NCBI RefSeq assembly: GCF_018531425.1
Contig: NZ_JAHBOI010000003.1
Span: forward strand, 1-64,000
Source of the DNA: Paenarthrobacter sp. DKR-5
Lineage (GTDB): Bacteria > Actinomycetota > Actinomycetes > Actinomycetales > Micrococcaceae
Length of the DNA stretch: 64,000 nucleotides
Reading direction: 5' to 3'
Below are positions 8,851-17,919 of the stretch, one piece after another; positions within the stretch are counted from its first letter, which is position 1, and the number at the start of each line of letters is the position of its first letter. Below the pieces are notes generated by a model. It ran no database searches. It was given only the letters and a program-made list of their open reading frames with translations, and was not told the origin of the DNA. A program made the position numbers and the translations under genes.

Positions 8851-11089
8851 TCGCCGCGCTGTCGATCGCGGCACGAACGGCGCTGAGTGAGTACCGTTTG
8901 AGGTCTTCGCCGGTTCCGTAGAAGCGTTCCTCGAGCAGCGGGACGATCGCGTGCGCCCAGACGCGTTCGAGTCGTCCAGGATCCATGACCGACTTGTTCA
9001 TGAGGTAGCTGGGGCCGATCGCGGCATCCGGGTCACCGAGCCGTCGATTGAGTTCGGCGAGCAGTCGGGCGGGAGCATCGGGCATTTCGTGTCGGGCGAG
9101 CCACTTGGCGAGTACCTCACTGACCGGGGGCACCGAGGGGGCCATCTCCAGGAAATAGAAACGACGTCGCATTGCCGCGTCGACGAGGGCGATGGAGCGG
9201 TCGGCTGTGTTCATGGTGCCGATGATGAACAGGTTGGCGGGGAGTGTGAACTCGAGCTCGGAGTACTGGAGGCTGATCGGTCGGTCGCGGTATTCGAGCA
9301 GGAAGTACAGCTCGCCGAACACCTTAGCGAGATTCGCCCGGTTGATTTCGTCGATGATCAGCAAATGCGGCGTATCGGGGGCGGCAGACGCTGCCTCGGC
9401 GATCCGGCGCAGCGGTCCGGGCTTGATCTGGAACTCGACGGTGCCTGTGGCGCTAGGGGCGGGCCGGTAGCCCTCGAAGAAATCTTCGTACGAATACGAG
9501 GGATGGAACTGTACGGTCTCGGATGCCCCGCCTCCGCCGGCTGTGAAATGGTCGGCGAGGGCTTGCGCGAGGAACGTCTTGCCGGTGCCAGGCGGCCCGT
9601 AGAGGACCAACTGCTTCTTCTCCTCGAGAAGTTCGATGACGTCGGTCAGCCACTGCTGGGGAAGGAGCAGATCGCGCGCGAGCTCGGCGGTTGCGGGCGG
9701 TAGGGCGAGTTCGCGAATGTTGGGGGGTGCGGCCGGCTCGTCCCACGTGTGGCCGGTGACCCAACGCTCCAGTTCGTCGATCTCGGACGTGATGAGGCTG
9801 ACGGTGAGCAGCGTCTTCATCTTCGACTGGAGGCTCGGCGCGATCGCCCCTCGTTGGATCGGCTGGCCCGCGTTGAGCCACTCGACCGCTCTGATCGTCT
9901 CGATCCGGGTGCGCGTGCTGCGATCCCTGGGTGCGGAGTCGACGACGCCGAGATAGACGTCCGATCCGTTGACGGTGACGACGTAGTCGCCGACCTCGAT
10001 CTTGTTGACGAACCGCCAGACCTGACCGAGCTCGGCGTTGTAGCCGCCGGTCGTGGTGTCGGTGCCAGCCTCCTCGGAGAGTGCCCGCAGTTCCTCGCGG
10101 CTCATGCCCTGAGCCAGCGAAAATGGGAACGAGTCCGAGTAATAGATGGCGCAGATTCCTTGCTCGAGCCATTCGGGCACCTTCTTGCCGCCCGCGCCGC
10201 GAATCAGCCAAGCGCTGCGCATAGCGGCTTCGGGTTCGTCGACATCGACCTCGTGCGCCGGCGCCGTGTCAGAGTGGGCATCTGCGGGAGCAGGACGCTC
10301 GTCGGGCTGCCAGAGGGCGCGAATCTCCGGGCTGTAGAACGAGAAGTCGTTGCCGTGGTCCTTCGCAAGCCGCGTGCGGATGTTCGCGATCGTCTCGTCA
10401 TCGTTGGTTCCGATCTCGCCGGGTTCTGAGAGGGCGGCGAGGGCGTGCTTGTGATACTGGCTGACGGTGTCTTCGAAAGCGTCCGGATGAATGAGGTGGA
10501 GCAGCGCGTGACGTTGCGTCTGATCGGCGACGCCGTCCAGGCCGAAGACCATCTCCCGAAAGGCTCGTGGGTCAGAGAGCCAGAGCATGCGCTCGTCGGC
10601 CGTCGCAGTGGTCCAACGGGCAGCGAAGCGCACGAGGAGCCACAACTGGTTCGGGCGCCGGGTGAAGAACGCCGTGCCCGGCGCGACGAGCCCTTCACGC
10701 AGTGCCTCGTCGAAGATGCCCGTCGGACCGCTGGCGTGGGTCATCGCTCCAATATCATCAAGCAGTCTACGCTTGGAGGCGTATCTCAGCTTCGCGGGGG
10801 TTGCCACGACGAAATGCAGCCACGCGAGCTCCTCGAAGAGCTGGCCCGCTCCCCGAGGCAGCCCGCTGAGCTGATCGGCGAGCTTTTCGAGAAATGACCG
10901 GTTGCTCTCGTCCGGGCTCTCGACGAAGCAGCGCATCAGGCTGGCAGCCGAGTCCGCGGTCCAGACACGCTTGGCGTCGGGATCCTCAGCTGGCAGGAAG
11001 CTCGATTTTAGCCCGTGAAGCGATACCTCCCGGAAGATGTCGAGCGCCTCGTATACGTTTCGGGATTCGTCATGGAGACGGGTTTTCAT
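8840..11089 (-). CDS. mcrB: McrB-type AAA+ GTPase with long DNA-reading N-terminus (749 aa)
   Basis: The C-terminal AAA+ module has Walker A GPPGTGKT at 498-505, Walker B/DEINRAN at 580-586 and the McrB signature MNTADRS at 626-632, followed by GPSYLM. McrB subfamily AAA+ proteins bind GTP, form hexamers and translocate DNA for McrC. The N-terminal 280 residues are helical and unrecognised. Residues ~290-410 (SAWLIRGAGG through YVVTVNGSDVYLGVV) resemble EVE/PUA-like domains that read modified bases; that assignment is inference. Upstream lies TACCTTCC-type sequence on the plus strand giving a GGAAGG ribosome site. Confidence 0.88.
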   Translation of the reverse strand: MKTRLHDESRNVYEALDIFREVSLHGLKSSFLPAEDPDAKRVWTADSAASLMRCFVESPDESNRSFLEKLADQLSGLPRGAGQLFEELAWLHFVVATPAKLRYASKRRLLDDIGAMTHASGPTGIFDEALREGLVAPGTAFFTRRPNQLWLLVRFAARWTTATADERMLWLSDPRAFREMVFGLDGVADQTQRHALLHLIHPDAFEDTVSQYHKHALAALSEPGEIGTNDDETIANIRTRLAKDHGNDFSFYSPEIRALWQPDERPAPADAHSDTAPAHEVDVDEPEAAMRSAWLIRGAGGKKVPEWLEQGICAIYYSDSFPFSLAQGMSREELRALSEEAGTDTTTGGYNAELGQVWRFVNKIEVGDYVVTVNGSDVYLGVVDSAPRDRSTRTRIETIRAVEWLNAGQPIQRGAIAPSLQSKMKTLLTVSLITSEIDELERWVTGHTWDEPAAPPNIRELALPPATAELARDLLLPQQWLTDVIELLEEKKQLVLYGPPGTGKTFLAQALADHFTAGGGGASETVQFHPSYSYEDFFEGYRPAPSATGTVEFQIKPGPLRRIAEAASAAPDTPHLLIIDEINRANLAKVFGELYFLLEYRDRPISLQYSELEFTLPANLFIIGTMNTADRSIALVDAAMRRRFYFLEMAPSVPPVSEVLAKWLARHEMPDAPARLLAELNRRLGDPDAAIGPSYLMNKSVMDPGRLERVWAHAIVPLLEERFYGTGEDLKRYSLSAVRAAIDSAANED

Positions 11090-11292
11090 CGGTATCTTCC
11101 TTTCGAACGGCGCGTCGAGAACGCGAGCTTGCTCGTCACAGCCCTATCGCGGTTCGCCGCGCATGTGAACGAGCGCGATCTTCAAGCAGCGGGCAGGGTC
11201 CCTCGTCGTCGTCGACGCCTCAGAGATGACCCTACCGGGGCTTGCACTGATCTGGCCCCCGGCGGCGCTGGTCGCGAGCTGTCCCGGGTCTG
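11090..11292. other. Intergenic region between mcrB and the sugar operon
   Basis: The region separates two divergent transcription units. It must hold the mcrB promoter, but I see no clear -35/-10 pair for the minus strand and no credible gene. Confidence 0.4.
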
Positions 11293-11293
11293 C

Positions 11294-11344
11294 TTGACAA
11301 TCGGCAGCTAAACCGGTTTAGTAATGGAAGCTAAACCGGTTTAG
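11294..11344 (+). promoter_or_regulatory. Promoter with two perfect LacI-type operators
   Basis: TTGACA at 11294-11299 is a consensus -35 box. Downstream, CTAAACCGGTTTAG occurs twice, at 11308-11321 and 11331-11344, both perfect 14-bp palindromes with the central CG typical of LacI-family sites. Their centres are 23 bases apart. The first copy overlaps the likely -10 area, so binding would block RNA polymerase. The repressor gene starts 49 bases later, so the sites predict autoregulation and control of the whole operon. Confidence 0.88.
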
Positions 11345-11392
11345 TGATTGAGATCACTGGATCGGGGTCCGAAATCTCAGCAAGGAACACCG

Positions 11393-12409
11393 ATGGCAGT
11401 CACGATCAGCGACGTCGCGAGCGCGGCGGGGGTGAGCAAGGGAGCGGTCTCCCTGGCGCTCAACGGCCAGCCCGGCGTCGGCGAGGAAACGCGGCAGCGG
11501 ATCCTCGAGGCGGCGAAGGCCCTTGGCTGGACTCCGAGCCTGCGTGCCCGGGGCCTGAAGTCATCCAAGTCCTACGCTCTGGGCCTGGTGATTGCCCGCA
11601 ACCCGAAGCTGCTGGGGTCGGACCCGTTCTTCCCGGCGTTCATCGCGGGCATCGAGACCACACTGGCCGAGCACGAGTACACGCTCGTGCTCACGGTCGC
11701 GACGGCTCCCGGCGCGGAGGAACGGGCCTACCGCAAGCTCGCCGACGGCGGCCGGGTGGACGGCGTGATCCTCACGGACGTGCGCCACGACGATTCGCGG
11801 ATCGGACTGCTGCAGGACCTGAAGCTGCCTGCCGTGACGCTGAACCGCCCGGAGATGCCGTCCCCGTTCCCCGCGGTCTGCATGGACGACACGGACGGGA
11901 TCACGGCCGCCGTCGAGCACCTGATCGGTCTCGGCCACAAGCGCATTGCCCACATTGGCGGATCACAGGCCTACATCCACGGCCGCAGCCGCCGCCACGC
12001 CTGGGAAGCCGCTCTGACCAAGGCCGGCCTCCAAGCGGACCTGTTCGTCGAAGCGGACTTCACCGCGCCCGGGGGAGTGGCCGCCACCGAACAGCTGCTC
12101 GCACGGCAGGACCCGCCCACGGCCATCGTCTACGCGAACGACCTGATGGCCACCGCCGGTCAGTCCTTCGCTCAGGCCCGCGGGCTGAACGTGCCGGGGG
12201 ACCTGTCCATCACCGGCTACGACAACGCCGAGTTCGCCCAGTACCTGAACCCGCCGCTGACCACGATCGCCGCTGACCCGCTGCGCTGGGGGAGGGCCGC
12301 CGCCCTGGTGCTGCTCAGCCAGCTCGACGGCACCCACAACGGCGAAGACATTGAACTCGCGCCGCCGCAGCTCGTGGTGCGCGCATCCACCGGTCCGGCC
12401 CGGACCTAA
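11393..12409 (+). CDS. LacI family transcriptional repressor (338 aa)
   Basis: The N-terminal HTH reads TISDVASAAGVSKGAVSLAL with the hinge helix after it, followed by a periplasmic-binding-protein-like sensor domain that includes ITGYDNAEFAQYLNPPLTT near the C-terminus. The ATG at 11393 follows CAAGGAACACCG; the longer GTG-started frame would add residues before the HTH that LacI proteins lack. It is the first gene of a rightward operon with an ABC sugar importer and GH130-like enzymes, and almost certainly senses their oligosaccharide. Two operators precede it. Confidence 0.9.
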   Translation: MAVTISDVASAAGVSKGAVSLALNGQPGVGEETRQRILEAAKALGWTPSLRARGLKSSKSYALGLVIARNPKLLGSDPFFPAFIAGIETTLAEHEYTLVLTVATAPGAEERAYRKLADGGRVDGVILTDVRHDDSRIGLLQDLKLPAVTLNRPEMPSPFPAVCMDDTDGITAAVEHLIGLGHKRIAHIGGSQAYIHGRSRRHAWEAALTKAGLQADLFVEADFTAPGGVAATEQLLARQDPPTAIVYANDLMATAGQSFAQARGLNVPGDLSITGYDNAEFAQYLNPPLTTIAADPLRWGRAAALVLLSQLDGTHNGEDIELAPPQLVVRASTGPART

Positions 12410-12456
12410 GAACCAACAACTTCCATCTACCGAATCCCCTCAACACAGGAGACGCA

Positions 12457-13755
12457 ATGAAGCGCACAACCACCATCCGGCTGCTGTCCATGGCCGCCAT
12501 CGCGGTCATGGGAACCGGCCTGGCTGCCTGCGGCGGCGGCGCCGGCTCGAGCAGTGCGAGCTCGGCCCTCACCGCCAAGGGCCCCATCAAGATCTGGTAC
12601 TCGAACAACGAGTCCGAGGTGAAGTGGGGCAAGGAAATGGTGGCGTCGTGGAACTCCACGCACCCGGACCAGAAGATCGACGCGCAGGAAATCCCCGCCG
12701 GCAAGAGCTCCGAGGAAACTATCGGCGCAGCAATCACCGCCGGCAACGCGCCCTGCCTGGTGTTCAACACCGCCCCGGTCGCGGTGCCGCAGTTCCAGCG
12801 CCAGGGCGGCCTGGTGGCCCTGGATTCCTTCCCGGACGGCGCGCAGTACATCAAGGACCGCACCGGTGACCTGGCGGACCAGTACAAGTCCGCGGACGGC
12901 AAGACCTACCAGCTGCCGTGGAAGTCCAACCCCGTGGTCCTCTTCTACAACAAGGACCTGTTCAAGAAGGCCGGCCTGGACCCGGCGAACCCGAAGCTGG
13001 GCACCGAGTCCGAGCTGGTGGACGCCGCCCGCACGCTGGTGAAGTCCGGCGCCGCGCAGAAGGCCATCTGGCCCTCCCCGGCAAGCGACTACTTCCAGTC
13101 CTGGTTCGACTTCTACCCGTTCTACGCGGCCAACACCCAGGGCACCCCGCTGATCAAGGACGGCAAGGCCACCTTCAACACGGACCAGGGCAAGCAGGTC
13201 GCCCAGATGTTCCAGACCCTCTACAAGGAGAACCTGGCCTCCAAGGAGACCTACCAGGGTGACTCCTTCGCCGAGGGCAAGTCCGCCATGGCCCTCGCCG
13301 GCCCGTGGGCCATCGCCGCCTACAAGGGCAAGGTCAACTTCGGTGCGGTCCCGATCCCGGGCGCCCAGAAGCAGGACAAGTCCTACACCTTCTCCGACGC
13401 GAAGAACGTCGCCATCTACTCGGCCTGCAAGAACCAGGGCACCGCGTGGGACGTGCTGAAGTTCGCCACGAGCAAGGACGAGGACGGCAAGCTGCTCTCC
13501 GAGACCGGCCAGATGCCGATGCGCAAGGACCTGACCACCGTCTACTCGGACTACTTCGCCAAGAACCCGATGTACAAGACTTTCGCTGACCAGGCCGGCC
13601 GCACCGTTGAGGTGCCCCAGCTGACCACCGCCGTGCAGATCTGGCAGACCTTCCGCGACGCGTGGAACAAGTCGGTCATCTTCGGCAACCAGGGCATCGA
13701 CGACGCGTTCAAGTCTGCTGCCGACAAGATCGACCAGCTGGCAGCCCAGAAGTAA
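12457..13755 (+). CDS. Sugar ABC transporter substrate-binding lipoprotein (432 aa)
   Basis: The signal peptide MKRTTTIRLLSMAAIAVMG leads to the lipobox LAAC, so the mature protein is lipid-anchored outside the membrane. The body is a CUT1-type (MalE-like) binding protein: IKIWYSNNESEVKWGKEM at the start, LPWKSNPVVLFYNKDLFKKAGL in the middle, GDSFAEGKSAMALAGPWAI in the ligand cleft region. The ribosome site ACAGGAGAC lies just ahead. It works with the two permeases that follow. No ATPase gene is in this operon, so a shared MsiK-type ATPase elsewhere is likely, as in other actinobacteria. Confidence 0.93.
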   Translation: MKRTTTIRLLSMAAIAVMGTGLAACGGGAGSSSASSALTAKGPIKIWYSNNESEVKWGKEMVASWNSTHPDQKIDAQEIPAGKSSEETIGAAITAGNAPCLVFNTAPVAVPQFQRQGGLVALDSFPDGAQYIKDRTGDLADQYKSADGKTYQLPWKSNPVVLFYNKDLFKKAGLDPANPKLGTESELVDAARTLVKSGAAQKAIWPSPASDYFQSWFDFYPFYAANTQGTPLIKDGKATFNTDQGKQVAQMFQTLYKENLASKETYQGDSFAEGKSAMALAGPWAIAAYKGKVNFGAVPIPGAQKQDKSYTFSDAKNVAIYSACKNQGTAWDVLKFATSKDEDGKLLSETGQMPMRKDLTTVYSDYFAKNPMYKTFADQAGRTVEVPQLTTAVQIWQTFRDAWNKSVIFGNQGIDDAFKSAADKIDQLAAQK

Positions 13756-13767
13756 CGGGTGATCCCC

Positions 13768-14688
13768 ATGTCATTACGCTCCACCACGGCCAGCGGCACC
13801 AGGAAGCGCACCAGCTTCCTGGGCCGCCAGCCCCTGGGCCTGCTGTTCAGCGCCCCGTACGTGATCTACGTGCTCGGCGTCCTGGCCTTCCCGCTCGGCT
13901 ACGCCGTCTGGATCTCGTTCCACCAGTTCTTCTTCACCGCCCCCGGCGTGCAGGTGCCGCGGCCGTTCGTCGGCTTCGACAACTACGTCACCATCCTCTC
14001 GGACCCGGCGGTGCAGCGTTCCTTCCTGAACATCGGCATCTTCCTGATCATCAACGTGCCGCTGACCGTGGGCCTGTCCTTGGTCCTGGCGAATGCGCTG
14101 AACCGGGTGCAGAAGCTGCGCACGTTTTTCCGGGTCAGCTACTACGTGCCGTACGTAACGGCGAGCGTCGCCGTCGTCGGTGTCTGGCTGTTCCTGTTCC
14201 AGCAGGGCGGCTTGGTCAACTCGCTGCTCGGGCCGCTGGCGCCGAACCCGTCCTGGCTGGTGAACAACTGGCTGGCCATGCCGACCGTGGCGCTGTACGT
14301 AACCTGGAAGCAGCTGGGGTTCTTCATCCTGCTCTACCTGGCCGCGCTGCAGAACATCCCGGACGAGCTGTATGAATCCGCGTCCGTGGACGGCGGCAAC
14401 AAGTGGGTGCAGTTCTGGAACATTACCGTTCCGGGCGTCCGCTCCGCCACCGTGCTGGTCACGCTGCTGGCCACCATCACCGGCGCCAACCTGTTCACGG
14501 AGCCCTACCTGCTCACCGGGGGCGGCGGGCCCGACGGCGCCTCGGCGTCGCCCGTGTTCCTGATGTACCAGAAGGGGATCCTGCAGGGGAACCCCGACGT
14601 TGCCGCCGCGCTGGGCGTGGTGCTGGTGATCGGCGTGCTGCTGATCGCCCTGATCCAGAAACGCCTCGTCGGCGGAAAGGAGGACTGA
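13768..14688 (+). CDS. Sugar ABC transporter permease, MalF type (306 aa)
   Basis: It has six hydrophobic helices and the permease EAA loop YESASVDGGNKWVQFWNITV, which contacts the ATPase. The start may be ATG 13768 (used here) or GTG 13759; neither has a strong ribosome site and both lie within 13 bases of the binding-protein stop, suggesting coupled translation. It forms the CUT1 importer with its neighbours. Confidence 0.92.
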   Translation: MSLRSTTASGTRKRTSFLGRQPLGLLFSAPYVIYVLGVLAFPLGYAVWISFHQFFFTAPGVQVPRPFVGFDNYVTILSDPAVQRSFLNIGIFLIINVPLTVGLSLVLANALNRVQKLRTFFRVSYYVPYVTASVAVVGVWLFLFQQGGLVNSLLGPLAPNPSWLVNNWLAMPTVALYVTWKQLGFFILLYLAALQNIPDELYESASVDGGNKWVQFWNITVPGVRSATVLVTLLATITGANLFTEPYLLTGGGGPDGASASPVFLMYQKGILQGNPDVAAALGVVLVIGVLLIALIQKRLVGGKED

Positions 14689-14689
14689 G

Positions 14690-15640
14690 ATGGCCACCAT
14701 CAAGACCGCCAGGACTGATCGGGCCGCAGCCAAGGCCGCCGGCGGCAACAATGCCGGCAGCAACGCCACTGGCAGCAACGCCTCCCAAGGGGCCGGCCAA
14801 GTGGAGAAGCGCCGCCGGCTGGGCGTAGGCAGCTTCCTGCTGCTCGCCGTCGGAGCCTTCGTGTTCCTCTTCCCCTTCTACTACATGTTCATCGGCTCGC
14901 TGCAGACCAGCCCGGACACCACCGTGGCCGGCGCGTTCCCCAGCCCCGGCAACCTCACCGGGGCGAACTACACGAACATCAACAACTCGATCAACCTGCT
15001 GCAGGGCCTGGTGAACTCCGGCATCTTCACCGGCGGGGTCATCCTCTTCACCGTGGTCTTCGGGCTGCTGGTGGGCTACGCGCTGGCGCAGATGCAGTTC
15101 CGCGGCCGGGGCGTGGTGTTCGGGATGCTGCTGCTGGTGCAGATGGTCCCGTTCCAGCTGCTGCTGATCCCGCTGTACGTGATGATCGTGCGCGACTACG
15201 GGCTCGGGGACAGCTACCTGGGCATGATCCTGCCGTTCGCGATCAACTCCACCGCGGTGTTCGTCTTCCGGCAGTACTTCATGCAGCTGCCCTCGACCCT
15301 GTTCGAGGCGGCCCGGATCGACGGGGCGAGCGAGCTGCGGATCCTGTGGCAGATCGCGATTCCGCTGGTGCGGCCGGCCATCGTTACGGCGATCCTGCTG
15401 ACCTTTATCGGTCCGTGGAACGAGTTCCTCTGGCCGTTCCTGGTCACCAAGGACCAGGCCCTGCAGCCGCTGGCGGTGTCCCTGGCGAACTACATCTCCA
15501 ACATCGCCGCCACGGCGGCCAACCCGTTCGGCGCGATCCTGGCCGGTGCCTGCGTGCTCGCGGCGCCCGCCGTCGCCCTGTTCATCTTCTTCCAACGTCA
15601 ATTCATTTCCACCAATATCGGCTCCAGCGTAAAGGGCTGA
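14690..15640 (+). CDS. Sugar ABC transporter permease, MalG type (316 aa)
   Basis: The start is one base after the previous stop, behind AAAGGAGG. The N-terminal ~40 residues are Ala/Asn/Gly-rich and soluble, longer than usual. Six membrane helices follow, with the EAA loop FEAARIDGASELRILWQIAI. Pairs with the upstream MalF-type subunit. Confidence 0.92.
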   Translation: MATIKTARTDRAAAKAAGGNNAGSNATGSNASQGAGQVEKRRRLGVGSFLLLAVGAFVFLFPFYYMFIGSLQTSPDTTVAGAFPSPGNLTGANYTNINNSINLLQGLVNSGIFTGGVILFTVVFGLLVGYALAQMQFRGRGVVFGMLLLVQMVPFQLLLIPLYVMIVRDYGLGDSYLGMILPFAINSTAVFVFRQYFMQLPSTLFEAARIDGASELRILWQIAIPLVRPAIVTAILLTFIGPWNEFLWPFLVTKDQALQPLAVSLANYISNIAATAANPFGAILAGACVLAAPAVALFIFFQRQFISTNIGSSVKG

Positions 15641-15655
15641 TCCCCGGAAGGACCC

Positions 15656-16702
15656 ATGCACCCCCTCTCCACGGCTGCGCTGCAGGACGGCCTCGACCGC
15701 GCCCTGCGCCACACCAACGCCACCACTGACGCGCTCTCCACCGACCAGTTCTCCGCCAACTGGGACGACAGCCCGGAGTGGGCCGTCGGCCCGTTCCGGA
15801 AGGACCCGGCACTCACCTTCAAGCTCGCGGGCCAATGGCCGGACCCGACCGGCATCGGCTGGGCGAGCTCCTCCATCTTCAACCCGAGCCTGATCGAGCG
15901 CGACGGGCGGCTCCACCTCTTCTACCGGGCCTCGCCCAAGAAGGAGAGCCTGGAGAGCCGCATCGGGACGGCGGTCTACACCCCCGGCCAGGGCTGGGCC
16001 GACGGCGACAATCCCGTCGTCTACCCGACGCTGGACAACGAGCTGCTCGGCGTCGAAGACCCCAAGGTCTACTCGGCCAACGGGCGCTACTACCTCTTCT
16101 ACAACGGCATCTGGCCGCTCGAAGGGACCGCCGAGGCGGACAAGTATCCGTCGCCCGGCTGGCCGCTGGGCGAGGTGGGCTGCGACATCAACGTCGCCGT
16201 CTCCGACGACCTGATCCACTGGGAGAAGCGCGGACTGGCCGTGCCGCACGAGGTCTCCCACCTCTGGGCCAAGGGCGCCGTGATCCCCACGGACAGCACC
16301 GGCGAGGCGGTGAAGATCGGCGGCGAGTACCTGATGTTCCTCTCGGAGGGCTGCGACGGAAAGTTCGTCGTAGGCCGCTCCCGCGACATGGAGCAGTGGG
16401 ACTTCGCCGAGCAGCCCTACCTGGACGTCTCGTCGCTGGGCTCGCTGCACGAGGTGGCCTGCGCCGTCGTCGTCGGTGACCAGCTGGTGCTCGACTTCTT
16501 CTACGGCGACCGCGACGGCAAGTTCGCCGCCGCTCAGGCCCTCTACTCGCTCGATGACCCGTTCACGCAGACCGCCCTGCACCGCGGCGGCTCGCTCGCC
16601 TGGGGCGGCCTGATCCGCTACGAGGGCCGGTGGACCTTTGCGCAGGGCTGGGACGCCCCGGCCGGCGAACGCGAGCTCTACCTGTACCGCTCCGAACACT
16701 GA
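15656..16702 (+). CDS. GH130-like five-bladed propeller glycosidase/phosphorylase (348 aa)
   Basis: Repeated beta-propeller motifs are visible: FNPSLIERDGRLHLFYRAS, then GVEDPK at 132-137 with YYLFYNG after it, then WAKGAVIP. The GVEDP(K/R) Asp is the acid residue region of GH130 enzymes, which act by phosphorolysis or hydrolysis of beta-mannosides and related linkages. There is no signal peptide, so it is cytoplasmic and would process imported oligosaccharide. GH43/GH32 propellers are an alternative, but the VEDP motif favours GH130. The ribosome site is GGAAGG. Confidence 0.75.
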   Translation: MHPLSTAALQDGLDRALRHTNATTDALSTDQFSANWDDSPEWAVGPFRKDPALTFKLAGQWPDPTGIGWASSSIFNPSLIERDGRLHLFYRASPKKESLESRIGTAVYTPGQGWADGDNPVVYPTLDNELLGVEDPKVYSANGRYYLFYNGIWPLEGTAEADKYPSPGWPLGEVGCDINVAVSDDLIHWEKRGLAVPHEVSHLWAKGAVIPTDSTGEAVKIGGEYLMFLSEGCDGKFVVGRSRDMEQWDFAEQPYLDVSSLGSLHEVACAVVVGDQLVLDFFYGDRDGKFAAAQALYSLDDPFTQTALHRGGSLAWGGLIRYEGRWTFAQGWDAPAGERELYLYRSEH

Positions 16703-16740
16703 CTCCTTCTCACTTCCCTCTCGACTTACCTGGAGAACCC

Positions 16741-17808
16741 ATGACTTCCCCAACCTTCCCCTTCGCCCTGACCCGAGCCGGGGTGATCATGTCCCCCGAG
16801 CCCGGCAACGAGCTGGAAGCGGAGGGCGTGCTGAACCCGGCGACGGTGCGCGGAGCCGACGGCACCCTCTACCTGCTGCCCCGGCTCGTGGCCGCGCAGA
16901 ACGTCTCCCGCATCGGCCTCGCCGAGATCAAGGTCGCCGACGGCGTGCCCGTGAGCGTGGCCCGCGAGGGCGTGCTGATGGCCCCGGACCGCAGCTGGGA
17001 GCACGGCGCGCAGAACGCCGGCGTCGAGGACCCGCGCGTCACCTTCATCCCCGAGCTCGGGCTGAACGTCATGACGTACGTGGCGTACGGGCCGCTCGGC
17101 CCCCGCACCGCGCTCGCTGTCTCCGAGGACGAGCGCTCCTGGCGCCGGCTCGGGCCCGTGAGCTTCGCGTACGACGACGACGCGGAGATCGACGTCGACC
17201 TGGGCCTGTACCCGAACAAGGACGCGGTGTTCTTCCCCGAGGTCGTGCGCGACCCCGAGGGCGTGCCCAGCTTCGCCGTCCTGCACCGGCCAGTCTGGGA
17301 CCTGCAGGACGTCCGCCCGGGCGAGGTCCCCATGCCGCCGGCCGGGCTCCCGGACGAACGGCCCAGCATCTGGATCAGCTTCATCCCCGTCGAGGACGTC
17401 CGGAAGGACGTCAAGGCCCTGGCCCGGTGGAGCAAGCACCGCGTGGTGGCGTGGCCCGAGGCGGCGTTCGAGCAGACCAAGATCGGCAGCGGCCCCGCCC
17501 CGATCCGGGTCGACGAAGGCTGGCTGCTCCTCTACCACGGCGTCACCGGCCAGCTCGTCCACGGCGTCGCGCAGCAGAAGAACGTCAACTACAGCGCGGC
17601 CGCCATGATCCTCGACGCCGAGGAGCCGTGGCGGGTCACATCCCGCACGAGCGAGCCGCTGCTCTCCGCCGACACGGAGGACGAGCGGGACGGCATCGTT
17701 CCGAACGTGGTCTTCCCGACCGCCATCGAGGAGGTCGACGGGACGCTGTTCGTGTTCTACGGCATGGCCGATTCCAAGATCGGCGTCGCCAAGCTCGAGC
17801 GGGTGTAG
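16741..17808 (+). CDS. Second GH130-like propeller enzyme (355 aa)
   Basis: It opens LTRAGVIMSPEPGNELEAEG and has LNPATVRGADGTLYLLPRLV, GVEDPR at residues 94-99, VFFPEVVRDPEG, WLLLYHGV and FVFYGMADSKIGVAKLE at the end, all typical of GH130 phosphorylase/mannosidase propellers. It is only distantly similar to the enzyme encoded just upstream, so the two probably act on different links or ends of the same imported glycan. ATG 16741 follows CTGGAGAAC. Cytoplasmic. Confidence 0.82.
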   Translation: MTSPTFPFALTRAGVIMSPEPGNELEAEGVLNPATVRGADGTLYLLPRLVAAQNVSRIGLAEIKVADGVPVSVAREGVLMAPDRSWEHGAQNAGVEDPRVTFIPELGLNVMTYVAYGPLGPRTALAVSEDERSWRRLGPVSFAYDDDAEIDVDLGLYPNKDAVFFPEVVRDPEGVPSFAVLHRPVWDLQDVRPGEVPMPPAGLPDERPSIWISFIPVEDVRKDVKALARWSKHRVVAWPEAAFEQTKIGSGPAPIRVDEGWLLLYHGVTGQLVHGVAQQKNVNYSAAAMILDAEEPWRVTSRTSEPLLSADTEDERDGIVPNVVFPTAIEEVDGTLFVFYGMADSKIGVAKLERV

Positions 17809-17830
17809 CGGCACCCGTTCTGCAAGTCCT

Positions 17831-17881
17831 CCGTTCCGGGCCGGTGCCCTCGCAATCCGCGGGGGCGTTGGTCCGGAACGG
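17831..17881 (+). repeat. Inverted repeat between the second GH130 gene and the secreted protein
   Basis: CCGTTCCGG (17831-17839) and CCGGAACGG (17873-17881) form 9-bp arms around 33 bases. It may attenuate transcription or protect mRNA ends between intracellular and secreted-enzyme genes. Confidence 0.4.
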
Positions 17882-17919
17882 GGTTGGTTCGGTCTCACAC
17901 CCCTTTATAGGAGCCAGCA

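Noticed and set aside
14513-16753. 746-aa minus-strand frame opposite the permease and GH130-like genes
   Set aside because: A high-GC antisense shadow: Gly/Arg/Val/Gln/His-rich with no domains, exactly opposite well-supported genes.
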